Below, piece after piece: positions 33,323 through 43,800 of a stretch of 64,000 nucleotides of DNA. The DNA comes from Prochilodus magdalenae (taxonomy: Eukaryota; Chordata; Actinopteri; Characiformes; Prochilodontidae). The notes under the pieces were generated by a model. That model made no database searches and was not told the origin of the DNA. It was given only the letters and a program-made list of their open reading frames with translations. Where the stretch lies: positions 316,001 through 380,000 of the forward strand of contig JAMWET010002907.1 in NCBI GenBank assembly GCA_024036415.1. Reading direction: 5' to 3'. Both the position numbers and the translations under genes were made by a program. Within the stretch, counting starts at the first letter, position 1; the number at the start of each line of letters is the position of its first letter.

Positions 33323-36053
33323 CCTGTCTGTCTGTATGTCTGTCTGTCTGTTTATCTATCTGTCTATCTTTCTGTCTGTCTATCTAGCCTATAAAGATAA
33401 AACTGCACTGAAGTATTGATTTGAAGAGCATCCTATTTGACAGAGTTCCTGGAGAGTGTGTTGGTGATTTATGAGGACCTGTTGGAGGGGAAGAACCCAA
33501 ACACGGTCATTGTCCCAACGTCCTCGTCCGCAGAGCCGCTGTCCAGCACGGCCAGCGAGGAGACAGACACGCAGGAGGGGGTGGACTCATCTATATTTGT
33601 CAAGTGCATCGAGGGCCTCTGTGAGCGCTTCAAACACAGGTGACACCCTCTCCTACATGGTTCAGGTTTCTGTCTGCTTCCCTTCCCTCACTGTGTTCTG
33701 GAGCTTTCTGTGCGTATATACAGTCAGCCTTGCTGGAATTCCAGGTGACATCATCTCGTAACACAGTCTCACTGCCCTCCTACTGACAAGCTTGGCACAT
33801 CCACACATCGCACAGAGAGCTAAAAGTCAAAACTTACCTTGTCCAGCTCCAGTCTAGCTTGTGAAGGAGGTGGATCTCCGGCCGTGGGTTGGAGGTTAGG
33901 GAACTAGCCTTGTGACCAAAAGGTTTCTGGTGGAGGTGAAGTGACAACAGGCCTTCTGGACATGTGACACCGGACAACAAACGGTTCATCTTGGTGCTGA
34001 CCACGCTCTCCACCAAGACTAAAGCGGGACTCGCCACTGAAGATGACCGGCTGCCATTCTGAGTCACACCGTTGCGGTGTTTGGTGACGTAGAGACGATG
34101 TAAAGGGCAGCAGTGGTAACGGTCCGCGTGCATGTAGTCCTGCATTGTGCAGCCATATGCCAATGGTGCTGGCACTAACAGGATGACTCATGGAGTAATC
34201 GCAGCTCGCTGAAGGTCTGCAATCTTGGCTGTTGGGTCAGTCAGGTACAGAGATAAGGCCCATACTGGCTAACGTTATCTCACGCCGTCAAAGTCTGATG
34301 CACACTGAGCATCCAAGCAACATATTACAAGGGACAGGCAAATTCCGATACAGATTCAGAAGCCAAAACCAAATAAGCAATCAGAGCAGGGCAACCAATA
34401 ACAGAGGGTAGAAGAAGGGAAGGGGCGAAACAGAGATCAAACAGAGTCAGGAAGTCAGAATCAGTATCACTAGGATAGACTTGGTAAGGCAACAGGAGGT
34501 GGCAGTACGTCGCAGTGGGTGCACGTGAACCAGGAGCTTATAAGCGAAAGGACTAAACGAGGTACAGCTCTGGTGATGACGAACGAGGAAATAGGGCGTG
34601 ATTGGGCAATGACGGACATGTGACTATGACATCTTCAGGTAGTGGGTTCTGGGAGTTGGAGTTCAGGAGATCAGAGGCAAAGGGGAAACCTGGAAGCGTG
34701 ACAGGTTACATGTACGGCCGAGCATGAAACTTGGATTTACATCTCATGATGTCAAACCTACCCACCAATTGTCATTGCTGACGGTTGATTCCTTCCTCTC
34801 GTATTCGTTGATGGGTGTAGCCCTAAACTACTAACCAAACCTACAGAAGCCTGTTTCCCATTTAGTACTGTCAAGAGGACAACTGCACACACAATAACGA
34901 GATCAAATTCAGACCATAATATCTCCTCTTCTTCCTGCAGTCTAGAACCTGCTCCTTCCACACAGCCACAACTGTGTAAGCTATTGCTGGGGTGACTACT
35001 GATATTAATCATCATAGAAGTTAACCAACAGCTTGAAATGTTAGTTTGTCAGATCAGTGATGGGGATGTATACCTGTGGAGGTTAACAGGAGTGTTACCA
35101 ATCCATTCCTCCCTTAGACATCCGTCCATCCTCGCCATGAAGGAGGTTCTAGAGAACAACCCTCGAGTGTCCTACTACAGCTTCCTGATGGCTTTGGCCA
35201 AGCATGAGGGCATCAGCCAGGACATCGGTGAGGCCTCCTGAATGCTCTTAGTGATTCGGTGATTGTACCCACATGATCCAGCTTCACGCAAATCATGAAA
35301 TCCGGAACTCCAGTTTACAGCTGTTATTCTCCTTCTTATTCCCAGGAGCCCTTCCGAACAGATCGGACCTGCTCGTCGACCCGGAGATGGACCAGGAATT
35401 GGAGAGGCTGTGAGTAATTTTGTTAGTGCAGTCATAAACAACTGTAGTAACTTCAGGTTCCTGCAGATGGCGCTGCACGAGGATGATGGCTTTTAATACC
35501 TGCGGGGTGTGAGTGACGGGATTCATAGATTGAGAAGAGGTGCTACAGTGCAGGGAATGTCTCATTCCATGTGTGGAAAACGCTCCAAAGCAGATGTTAA
35601 TGATTGGCTAAAAGGAGGGACTGCATGTGGGCGTGGCCAAAGACCATAGTGTGAAGGAAGTAGCTGAATCTGCAGGTGTATGGAAGCGTACGGTCATACG
35701 GGTCTACCAGCAGTGGCTACAATCCCAGCCCACAGGGAATTCTCCTCGGAAGTGTGCCAGGGAAGGCATTCACCAAATCTGGCCCAACTGCGCAATACTT
35801 TGATGTAGGAGTGTCTAAACATTGATGTGGCCTCCATCCAGAAACTCGTCCAGTAAGTGTGTTGTTATTGTGGTGTGTGTTCTGCAGTGTAGCCCAGGTG
35901 GCCATCAGCCCCACGTCCAACAGCAGCAGCAGTGCACCCGGATTGAAGGAGCCGCCCAGAAAAGCCTCGCCACGCAAATCCCTACACCAGAGGCGCAGGA
36001 TCGAGATGGAGAGCGACGGCTCCACCGAGGAAACCGACTCCTCCGAGAACTAG
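30176..36053 (+). CDS. cstpp1: CSTPP1 (C11orf49), centriolar-satellite tubulin polyglutamylase complex regulator
   Basis: The family protein sits at centriolar satellites and stabilises the tubulin polyglutamylase complex (TTLL1 and partners), so affecting microtubule glutamylation and cilia. Nine coding exons: 30176-30218, 30315-30417, 31740-31870, 31946-32030, 32145-32230, 33444-33639, 35118-35227, 35346-35409, 35888-36053. They total 984 bases (327 residues plus TAG), close to the 331 residues of the human protein. All introns are GT-AG with matching phases. The protein starts [14 protein letters not shown] and includes [59 protein letters not shown] and a Ser/Lys/Arg-rich tail ending in an acidic EETDSSEN. 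No catalytic motif is visible, as expected for a structural regulator. It is divergent from ckap5 and convergent with mapk8ip1. Confidence 0.94.
30706..31652 (+). mobile_element. Tc1/mariner-like element, copy 2, split by a nested MITE
   Basis: The left end (CATCATCACAAAACTAGCTGC...) matches the terminal repeat of the copy at 56,189. The body matches the other copies, with the same transposase-core deletion, and is interrupted at 30,918 by a 248-bp MITE. It fills most of cstpp1 intron 2 (30,418-31,739). The right terminal repeat is truncated. Confidence 0.82.
30918..31165. mobile_element. 248-bp TA-inserting MITE nested in a Tc1-like element
   Basis: Inverted ends TCGTCGCTGTCC(AAAGAAAAACA) lie within a TA duplication; removing the element and one TA restores the host transposon reading GGACTATATGCACAC, as in the uninterrupted copies (GGACTACATGCACAC). 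TA duplication and short length fit a Tc1/mariner-class MITE. A second copy is at 50,780-51,041. Confidence 0.92.
32423..33386. repeat. cstpp1: 960-bp TCTA/TCTG tetranucleotide satellite in cstpp1 intron 5
   Basis: Nearly a kilobase of TCTA and TCTG units in patches (pure TCTG runs, pure TCTA runs, and CTGTATGGCTG interruptions repeated several times). The recurring TATCTGTATGGCTGTCTGTC block points to a higher-order duplication. Because the unit is 4 bp and stop-free in all plus frames, it gives a long but meaningless open frame. Confidence 0.97.
33875..34830 (-). mobile_element. Tc1/mariner-like element, copy 3, split by another repeat
   Basis: Body 33,930-34,285 reads antisense to the other copies (transposase first-Asp block, GTTGGGTCAGTCAGGTAC). 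Its terminal part resumes only at 34,706-34,830 (ATGTCAAACCTACCCACC..., GATGGGTGTAGC). The 420 bp between belongs to a different repeat. At the left edge (33,880-33,925) it abuts a fragment like the head of the SINE at 54.6 kb. It lies in cstpp1 intron 6. Confidence 0.78.
34286..34705 (-). mobile_element. TGTCACG-type dispersed repeat inserted in Tc1-like copy 3
   Basis: Read on the minus strand it begins near GTCACGCTTCCAGGTTTCCC and includes CTCCAACTCCCAGAACCC, CCAATCACGCCC and TTATAAGCTCC. Related layouts occur at 53,775-54,200 (plus) and 57,370-57,850 (minus). I cannot classify it: it could be a solo LTR-like or Helitron-like element. Confidence 0.5.
35590..35770 (+). mobile_element. Remnant of a Tc1-type helix-turn-helix transposase segment
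   Basis: The frame reads [20 protein letters not shown] followed by QWLQSQP, which has the pattern of the N-terminal DNA-binding domain of Tc1-like transposases. It is short, ends without the catalytic half and lies in the last cstpp1 intron (35,410-35,887). Confidence 0.6.
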
Positions 36054-36559
36054 CACAGAGACCGGAACATGGCTGTATGACTACTGAACAGCAGCAGGAG
36101 TTTACCTTCAGTATACCTGAAGGGGAATTCCACCATTATTATTACACATATATCAAAGTTTGTGCTCAGGGTTGTTCACAGTGGTGGTGAAAGCGTTGAA
36201 TGCAGTGGCGTAAAGCGCCGCCACTGGACTCTAGAGGAGTGGAGACGTGTGCTACGGAGTTACCAATCATGCTTCTCCATCTGGCAATCTGATGGTTGAG
36301 TCTTAGTAACAAAAAAAGTCAGGAACAGTTTGTTTGATCTGTTTACTGACCCCATCCTGCTTTACCCGCCTCCTTCCAGGTGGTTCCTGATGTAGTCCAG
36401 GCCTGAAATGGAGATTTCCATTAGTGCTAAGAATCCATGAATAAGCTTGTTTTGTTTTGACGTTACAATTTTACATAGCACATAAGCTGAAAGGAACTCC
36501 AAATTTCCCATAATGCAGTGGAGTCAGATATTTGAGTTTGAGATGTCATGGAGTTAAAG

Positions 36560-36658
36560 TACACAGTCGTCCAAAATGGAAATACTCCAGTACAGATACA
36601 TGGAAAAACTACTTAAGTACAGTAGCTAATTACATTTACTTTGTTACTGTCCATCACT
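36560..36658. mobile_element. Truncated end of the CAGTGGTGGAC hAT-type MITE
   Basis: The text ACTTAAGTACAGTAGCTAATTAC...CTGTCCATCACTG is the reverse complement of the terminal region of the element at 1,094-2,017, with one terminus kept. It lies in the cstpp1 3' untranslated region just before the AATAAA. Confidence 0.72.
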
Positions 36659-36677
36659 GGGTTTGTGCACATATACG

Positions 36678-36683
36678 AATAAA
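36678..36683 (+). terminator. cstpp1: Candidate polyadenylation signal AATAAA of cstpp1
   Basis: This is the first clear AATAAA downstream of the cstpp1 stop, about 625 bases into the 3' untranslated region. It lies just after a truncated hAT-type repeat, so the predicted mRNA end would include transposon sequence. Confidence 0.45.
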
Positions 36684-38799
36684 GCCCAATAGAAACCTGT
36701 CCTCTAAAGTCTTCCGTTCATTCATCAGACGGGAAACCGGACACTCCGACAAATATCATGATCTATCTGCTGCAGCCAGCTGATATAAATGGACTGCGAC
36801 GAGCTATTTGTAGACACTGCCATTGATTCCTATGGCCGCTCCCGTGTGACCATGACACTGCAAAGTGCAAAGCAAACGGCGAGACAGTGTATTTACAAAC
36901 AGAGTTTAATTCTACGAGTTCCATAGTACACTCAAGATCATCCAAAATAAAAAAGACCATATACAGTAATCACCACAAACAAAAAGAAGAGGCACGACTT
37001 GTGATTTCGCAGGATTGATCTGAAGACACCTGTGGTCCAAACCTTAGCACTATAAAATCATCATCTCCACTCCGTCCCAGCGCTATCGCCCTCTCTCACG
37101 TTGATCTTCTTTCAGGATTTAACTCGCTATTCAGTGACTTGGATGATCTTGTGAATTCCACGTTCGTTTATCAAAATCTCTGTTCATTTTATTTAATGGT
37201 TCAGATGTTCAGAGCCGTTCAGAACCGGTGACATGCTCTGTTTTAGAGAAACGGTGAAGGTGTTTGGCCCTAAATCTTGTTTTTGGTAGAGGAGTGCATG
37301 CAGGCTGGCAGAATGAACTTCCTACCACTATTCTAAAATCATCAACATTGCATATAAAGACAGCTGCAGGTTCACTGGTGGGTTCTGATGGTAAATAGAA
37401 TGGCTATATGTGTGTTATAGACATGGTGCCCCCTGGTTCCCCTCACCACCACCACCGTAAAGAAACCAGAGTCTCTGTAAGTTTAGTGGGGCTACGTGCA
37501 GGCAGGTAAAATAATCCCCATAGAGAATGATTTTTTTAGGTTTACTACTATATAAAATCACGTGTCGGTTCACTGGTGGGTTAGGATGGTAACCCACCGA
37601 TGACCTGGTGACCCCTGGTTCCCATCACCTAAGTTTCTCTACAGTGAGCCATTTCACACCAAACCCACTCTGAATGACTTGGTTTACATCTGAACCACCA
37701 AATTATAAAATTTTGAAAAACGATGGAATTCCTCTTTGATGGGTGTTGTCATAGTAACGTGTTGCAGATGTCCCAGAATCCAGTTTCCCTATAGTTTCAG
37801 TCAATTCTTTAGTCAACAAACTAGAAAAGGGTAATTGCACTGGCTTGATTCAAATAAGGACATCATTTCCGCATGAGTCAAATGATATCAACATAATTCG
37901 GTCTCACTTTTCACTTTAACTGTGTATATGGAACATTTTTATTCATGTACAAATTATATCAAGCCAATTCAATGCAGAAAATCGTATTATCCTTTTGAAC
38001 TACAGTGAGAATCCTAGGACTATTCCAATAACCTCACTCCTGCAAGGGTTAAATATCGCATACTCTTCATAGTCGAGCTCAAGTTCAGTGAAGCGCATGC
38101 TGATAAGGGTCCATCATTTCCATGAGGTTGTAAAATGAATGAATTCAGGTCTTCAGATCTTGGCTATACTCTTACCTATAGTCCATTACTGATCTACAGC
38201 CGGAACCATGAGAGAAGATCAAACCTGTGTAAGGTTTAGTGGTGATGATCCACCATCCGCTTTGGAGCTCAGTTCACTTCCTGTATAAATAACATATTCA
38301 CCATGTTCCGTCAATATAAGAGGGATATTTCTTTTTTCATAATGTTGCCTATTTTCAACACTGTACATCACCCTCCATTTAAATATGTTATATTTACTAT
38401 GATTCTTAAATAATATCATTTCAAAGAAAATAATTACTCTTCAGAAGGTTATTCTATGCTTATGTGAGTGCCGTTTGTAAGTACACAGGGTTTAGTTGTG
38501 GCTCTGTACTCCAGAACTTCGGGTTTGAAACAAAACAGTGAGCACAAACGGGGGATTCCAGTGATGCTTTCCTAAACTTATGCATAATTTATAAAGTCAT
38601 TCAGAGTGGTCTGATATGAAATGCTTTGCTCCAGAGATCCTGGGTGGTGATATATTTTAAAGCCTAGTGGATATCGTGTATTGCAGGGTACATGCCGGGC
38701 ACTGTGTGCAAAATGGTTTCCAAGATTTTTTTTTAGATCAACTGCTAGTTTAATACTGTAATCTTTACATATCATTGGTGTTCAATTAAAAACATGCAC

Positions 38800-39231
38800 C
38801 TTACTTATGCATCATTCGAGCACAGCAGCTGCCGAATTTCTTGATGAATGGACTTCCTGATTAAAAAAGTCTGGTTGCATTGACTTAACATTTAATTCAG
38901 TGGGGCCCATCATTCTCTAAGTAAAGAGGCTTCGAGTCATTTGTGCTTTACACACAGAGGAAGTTGCTGTGAACTAAAACACCCACATACACTAGGGGCA
39001 GTGAGCACACTTGCCCAGAGCAGTGGGCCACCCTATTCACGGTGCATGAGGAGCAATTGGGGGTTAGGTGCCTTGCTCAAGATCAAGGGCACCTCACTCG
39101 ATACTATCAGTTCAGGGAATCGAATCAGTGACCCTCCGGTTACAAGGCTGGTTCTCTATCCTCCAGCCCACGACTGACCAGAGGTTTGTGGCCTCGCCTG
39201 TAAACATTCCTAAACATTCTAGACAGTGATG
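38800..39231. mobile_element. Diverged copy of the TA MITE interrupted by a SINE
   Basis: Left part GATGAATGGACTTCC...AGTCTGGTTGCATTGAC and right part GGTTTGTGGCCTCGCCTGTA...GACAGTGATGATA match the middle and right of the MITE at 50,780-51,041 in order. About 200 bp of reversed SINE (38,972-39,177) lies between. The MITE's left terminus is not recognisable. Confidence 0.65.
38972..39177 (-). mobile_element. tRNA-derived SINE, partial, minus strand
   Basis: The reverse complement matches the plus-strand SINE at 54,607-54,905: CAGTCGTGGGCTGGAG..., TGACCGGAGGGTC-like, GCCCTTGAGCAAGG-like, and GTATGTGGGTGTTT tail. Confidence 0.72.
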
Positions 39232-40812
39232 ATATATGTTTACTTTGGAGTTATTTACATATTTTATATTTATGTAAATGGCCTAAATTGCAAAAGCGAA
39301 TAATGCTTTTTCTTCCTCCTATAAAGTTATAAAGGCAATAAACACTGAGAAGACATGTTGTGTTGTGACCCCTGGTTCCTACCACCCACCACTGTAAGAG
39401 TCTTTAGAGTCTCTTCAATGAACCACTTCACATAAAACCACTCTGAATGCCTTTGTATACATCCCATCCACTGAGCTATGCCAAATATGAACAACTGGGT
39501 GGTATTTCCCTTTATACTTCATAATGTCAGCTTAGAAGGGGTTACCTCTATATAGGCTCTTTCTATAGAAGCTAATTTGCAGCTGAGCAGATTTTTTCTC
39601 CATTATTGTCTTTGACACACATTTGATTGCATCCTGCACAGTTCTCCATAACAAACCATGTATTCAGTCATTTATTAATCTGGCCTATACAGGTGCTTTG
39701 GGACTCTTGCTTTATTCAGATTGCTTGGCTTCCTGATGACCTTCTAAACAGACACCAAAACCTCTTTAGTCTTCACGCTGAGAGACAATAATGATTTCAA
39801 TACAGCTCATCCAGAATGCGAGCAATTATCCTCAAGTTAAAGCCACTTCAACCTTTGGAAAGACCAGGATGTTCTAGCAGATCCATGCTCCCTGACTAGC
39901 TGTTTTGTTTCAAAGTCAGCTGATTGGAGCCAAAAACAACCGAGACATAGCGTCTGTTGTTACTTACAGAGAGCACTGTATGTGATACACTGCATAAAAA
40001 AGAGGAAAGTAAAATATTTGGTTCTCATGGCTACATACTTAAATCGACAGATCGGTGAGACCTGGCCTCTTTGCACTGTAGGCCGAAGTAAGTAGAGTTC
40101 CACAGATTTCAGTACTGAAGCACACAAACTTCGAACACGATGAGATTCAGCAACATTCAGTGGAAAATAGGGAAGAAACGTTGGTGGGATTTTTTTTTTT
40201 AGCCTGCAAAACACAGAACGACACTCTGAGGGTCATAAAAGCTGCTAGTAGCATTTACTAGCATAGTAGCATATTCCCCTTAAGCAACATGTGCGTTTGA
40301 ACCAAAGTTGTTGAGTGAGGCGTGATTCAGAGTTACACCCAGTACACTACATTTTAACTGTATGTGCATCTTGAATTTTTGTGAAGCCATTGCGAATTTG
40401 GTTGATCACTGGATAAACAAAAACACAAAGGGGCCCTGAATTATGGTTACGATATAAACATTTCCTAATTATTTGTATTTTCTCTGTATAAATTCGGCAT
40501 CGTGCTTCGAACTGATGAACAAAGGGCACCTTATTCGTCTTCAGTAACCTGCACTGCCTTCAAAACGTACTTAGTGGCTCCTAAAACCCAGTTGAATGCG
40601 TTAGCCTCCGGACGGCGGCCTCAGACTTTGTCTCAGTACTCGGAGCCAGCAACAGCCTTGTGAACACGTACTGTGTCTTTTTAATTGTACGCTTTGTCTA
40701 AAATAGACATTAACATTATAGCATGACATGTCAAGAGATTTTTGGAACCCATCATGCAACACCTTATATAGTAGTGTATACAGTAGTGCAAAAGGACGCA
40801 ACAGGGCAAAGG

Positions 40813-43800
40813 TCATTCGAGGAAGATGTCTTCTGTGGGGCAGGAATACTCCATGTGTTCTTTGTAGAACTGCTGAAATGCTTTCCTGTTGAAAAGAGCA
40901 AACGACAAAAACAAGGATGAAGAAGTGGAACTTGCAGTTCTAACGTAAGCTCCACGCTAAAACACAAAGTGAATAAATGCAAACACAAGAGTTCCACAGG
41001 AAGTAACCGCAATAGCTGCAGAGACTATTTAATCCAAATCCTAAATATTACATATGGCTATATGCAAGTGACCACATCTTGGCCGTTCATCTTGGTGCTG
41101 ACCACGGTGCCTCCACACACACAATCGTTGGTCGTCTCCACCAAGACAAAAGCAGGACTCGTCACCAAAGATGATCAGCTGCCATTGTGAGTCACTCCAT
41201 GACAGTCTGGCACGACACCATTACAGTCTTTGGTGACGGTGACGTGTTGTTAAGGACAGTTGTGGCAACGGTCTGTGTGCGTGTAGTCCTGCGTCCTACA
41301 GCCATTGGTGTTGGCACTAACAGGACTCATAGAGGACATCACTGCTTGCTGAATGTCCGCAATCGTGGCTGTTGTCAGTCAGGTACAGTGATAGGGCCCG
41401 TCCTTGTTTACGTCACATGCACAACCGAGTGTGACACTTAAATCATTTGCATCCCACACAATGTCAAACCTACCCACCAAGTTTCATTCCTGTCGGTTGA
41501 TTCCTTCTGGGTGTAGCTATTGGTGAAACTATTCTTTTGATGATGAGTGTGTATTGATAACTTACTTTCACTCAGAAAATCGACAAAACATGTCAGACCT
41601 ACAACTGTATGAAGCTGAACTATCAGAACAGGTATCTGATTATGCTATAGAAACCTTAAAAGGGCCTGAAGGCTGTTGATTCACAGAATGAATGGTCTGG
41701 TGGACAGAAATGATTTCAGGATTCTGAATGTTCATCATGGCTGCGGTGTTAATTTAACGGGTCAGGTTTCGCTCGCTGGATTGCATGAAAGGTGCTTACC
41801 CTACAGATGCTGCCAGATGTGGGGCATGTTCCTCTGAGAAGAACACATGGCAGGCGAACCTCTGGTGGGCCGGGTGTTTGGTGATTAGTCCAAAATACCT
41901 GGAACAAAGCATGCAGGGACTCAGCATGACCTACTTAAGACTTGAGAACTCTTCACCATTACCTGGGCTACCTGTGCTCCATTCCACAAATTGGTTGGCA
42001 CTAGTAGCTAATCCTTAGGAAACCCTTAAGAGGAGGCGTTCAGGTAGTAATACTTTACTGTACTGTTCCGTTTTGGTTGGAAATAAAAAGATAACATTAT
42101 CAAAACATCTAACAGAAAGGAGTCCAGTTTTTGGCATCTATGGTATCTATGTAGATACAGGCAAGTCAGATCTCCACCACTGGTTAGAGCTTTAGAAGCT
42201 AAAACCAACAAATAAATCTACAACAACCAAAATATGTCAAAGTGCACCAGTTTTATACTATTAGGAAGCATAAATTACAGTAAAAATAAATGTGCTAGCA
42301 GAAATTAGCATCACTGGCATTACTGAGTTGTAAATTAATAATAATAATAATAATAATAATACCAATAATCATACATTACATACATTTATATAGAACACTT
42401 TCATGACAGCATTAACTATCGGAAAATAAACACATTATTAATTATAACATTACTCAGTTTAAAATTAAGAATTCTTACAACTTAAAAAACCCTAAAAATA
42501 ATTTCTAACAAACACTGAAGATCTTGTTCTAGTAGTAAAATGTTCAGGTTTTGTCTTAGCATTAGCATTAGCATTAGCTACAACAACATACAGGGCATAG
42601 TCGAGTAGCATAGCACTTTTTAAAGCTCGAGACTTATGATGTTGCAACAGCTTTAACAATGTGTACTAAAATTTCCATTAGGTTGGGATTTTTTTTTGAC
42701 CAACTTGGCAAAAAGTTGCTTCACTAGAACACAATTGTGGGTGGAGCGCAGACAGATCAGTTTACTAAGAATCAGTTACATAACAGATTCAACCAGGAGT
42801 ACAGGGATGTCTGCCAAGAAGCTGCCCAGTCTATGGGACAATAGTTCACAATGAAATGATGGAATAAGATTACGCTGTTCCATTTTCTGTTTCTAAATGT
42901 ACAACTTTACAATGTGCATCTGCATTAGCCTTAGAGTCTACACACTGTTTTGGCCTCTTTGAGCTTTTTGAATTCTGAAGCAGCTGATTTATTCCCCCAG
43001 TTTATTACACAAACATCTGAACAGCTAACCCTGTAATCCACGGGTAACAGCCCCTCTAGATTTGAGAGCACAAGCGGAAAAAGGGCAAGAAAAGAAAAAA
43101 GGGCACTGGATTGGGACAGGCCCCGTCGGCAGAGCTCCGCATAAGCCAACTGCTATACTCACTTGCTGTTCTTTGGATGGCATCCGCAGAAGGAAATGTT
43201 TTTCAGCTGAAAGAAATGACAGTACTTGTCACCCTGTGGGAGAAGAAGAAAGCCAGGAATGCACTGGTCAGCAACGGGGATCGAACTGCAGCCGTGGGAT
43301 TTGCTGCCTCATGATGACAAGATCAGAGTGTGAAGAAAAGGGCTCTGTAGCTGCAAGCACATTGCTACAACTGCAAAACCCAATTAGCTTAGCTTACTCA
43401 GACACTTTGTGGAAAACAACTGCTTTGACTGCCATTGCACACGTCTAACTGAATGTTTATGGATGGCTTATTTATCGCCATAGTTACTAATTACTTTTAC
43501 TAATTTCGTTACAGATTTTTCAGTATATTATTGCTGTCCAAAACAAAAACATGTATCTCTAACATGGCCACTTTATAAAAGCAGCTATAATATTCTTAAT
43601 TTTGTATAAAAATTAACATAAATTGCGTGATTTCATTCCAGATCATCTAAAAAAGTTTGCCACGGTTCATTCCACAGTGTGAAAAACGGCTCTTGACATA
43701 CATGTTGTAGCAGCTCAGTGAAACCTTTTCAAGCCGCCACGTGGTGGGGCATACAGTTTCTGACTCATGCCATGTCTATGTATCCGTTTTCCAGCTACAG

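Larger units (their letters stand above)
36684..40812. repeat. Spacer between cstpp1 and mapk8ip1: mapk8ip1 3' UTR plus repeats
   Basis: No exon is recognised. The right part must contain the mapk8ip1 3' untranslated region; I could not fix its polyadenylation site. A dispersed unit with GACCCCTGGTTCCC, CCACTCTGAATG and GGTTCACTGGTGGGTT occurs at about 37,365-37,490, 37,560-37,750 and 39,360-39,510. The MITE/SINE nest is at 38,800-39,231. Confidence 0.5.

Noticed and set aside
32300..33394. A 364-codon plus-strand open frame rich in Leu-Ser-Val-Cys-Tyr.
   Set aside because: It is a direct translation of the TCTA/TCTG tetranucleotide array; all plus frames stay open for the same reason, and it lies in a cstpp1 intron.
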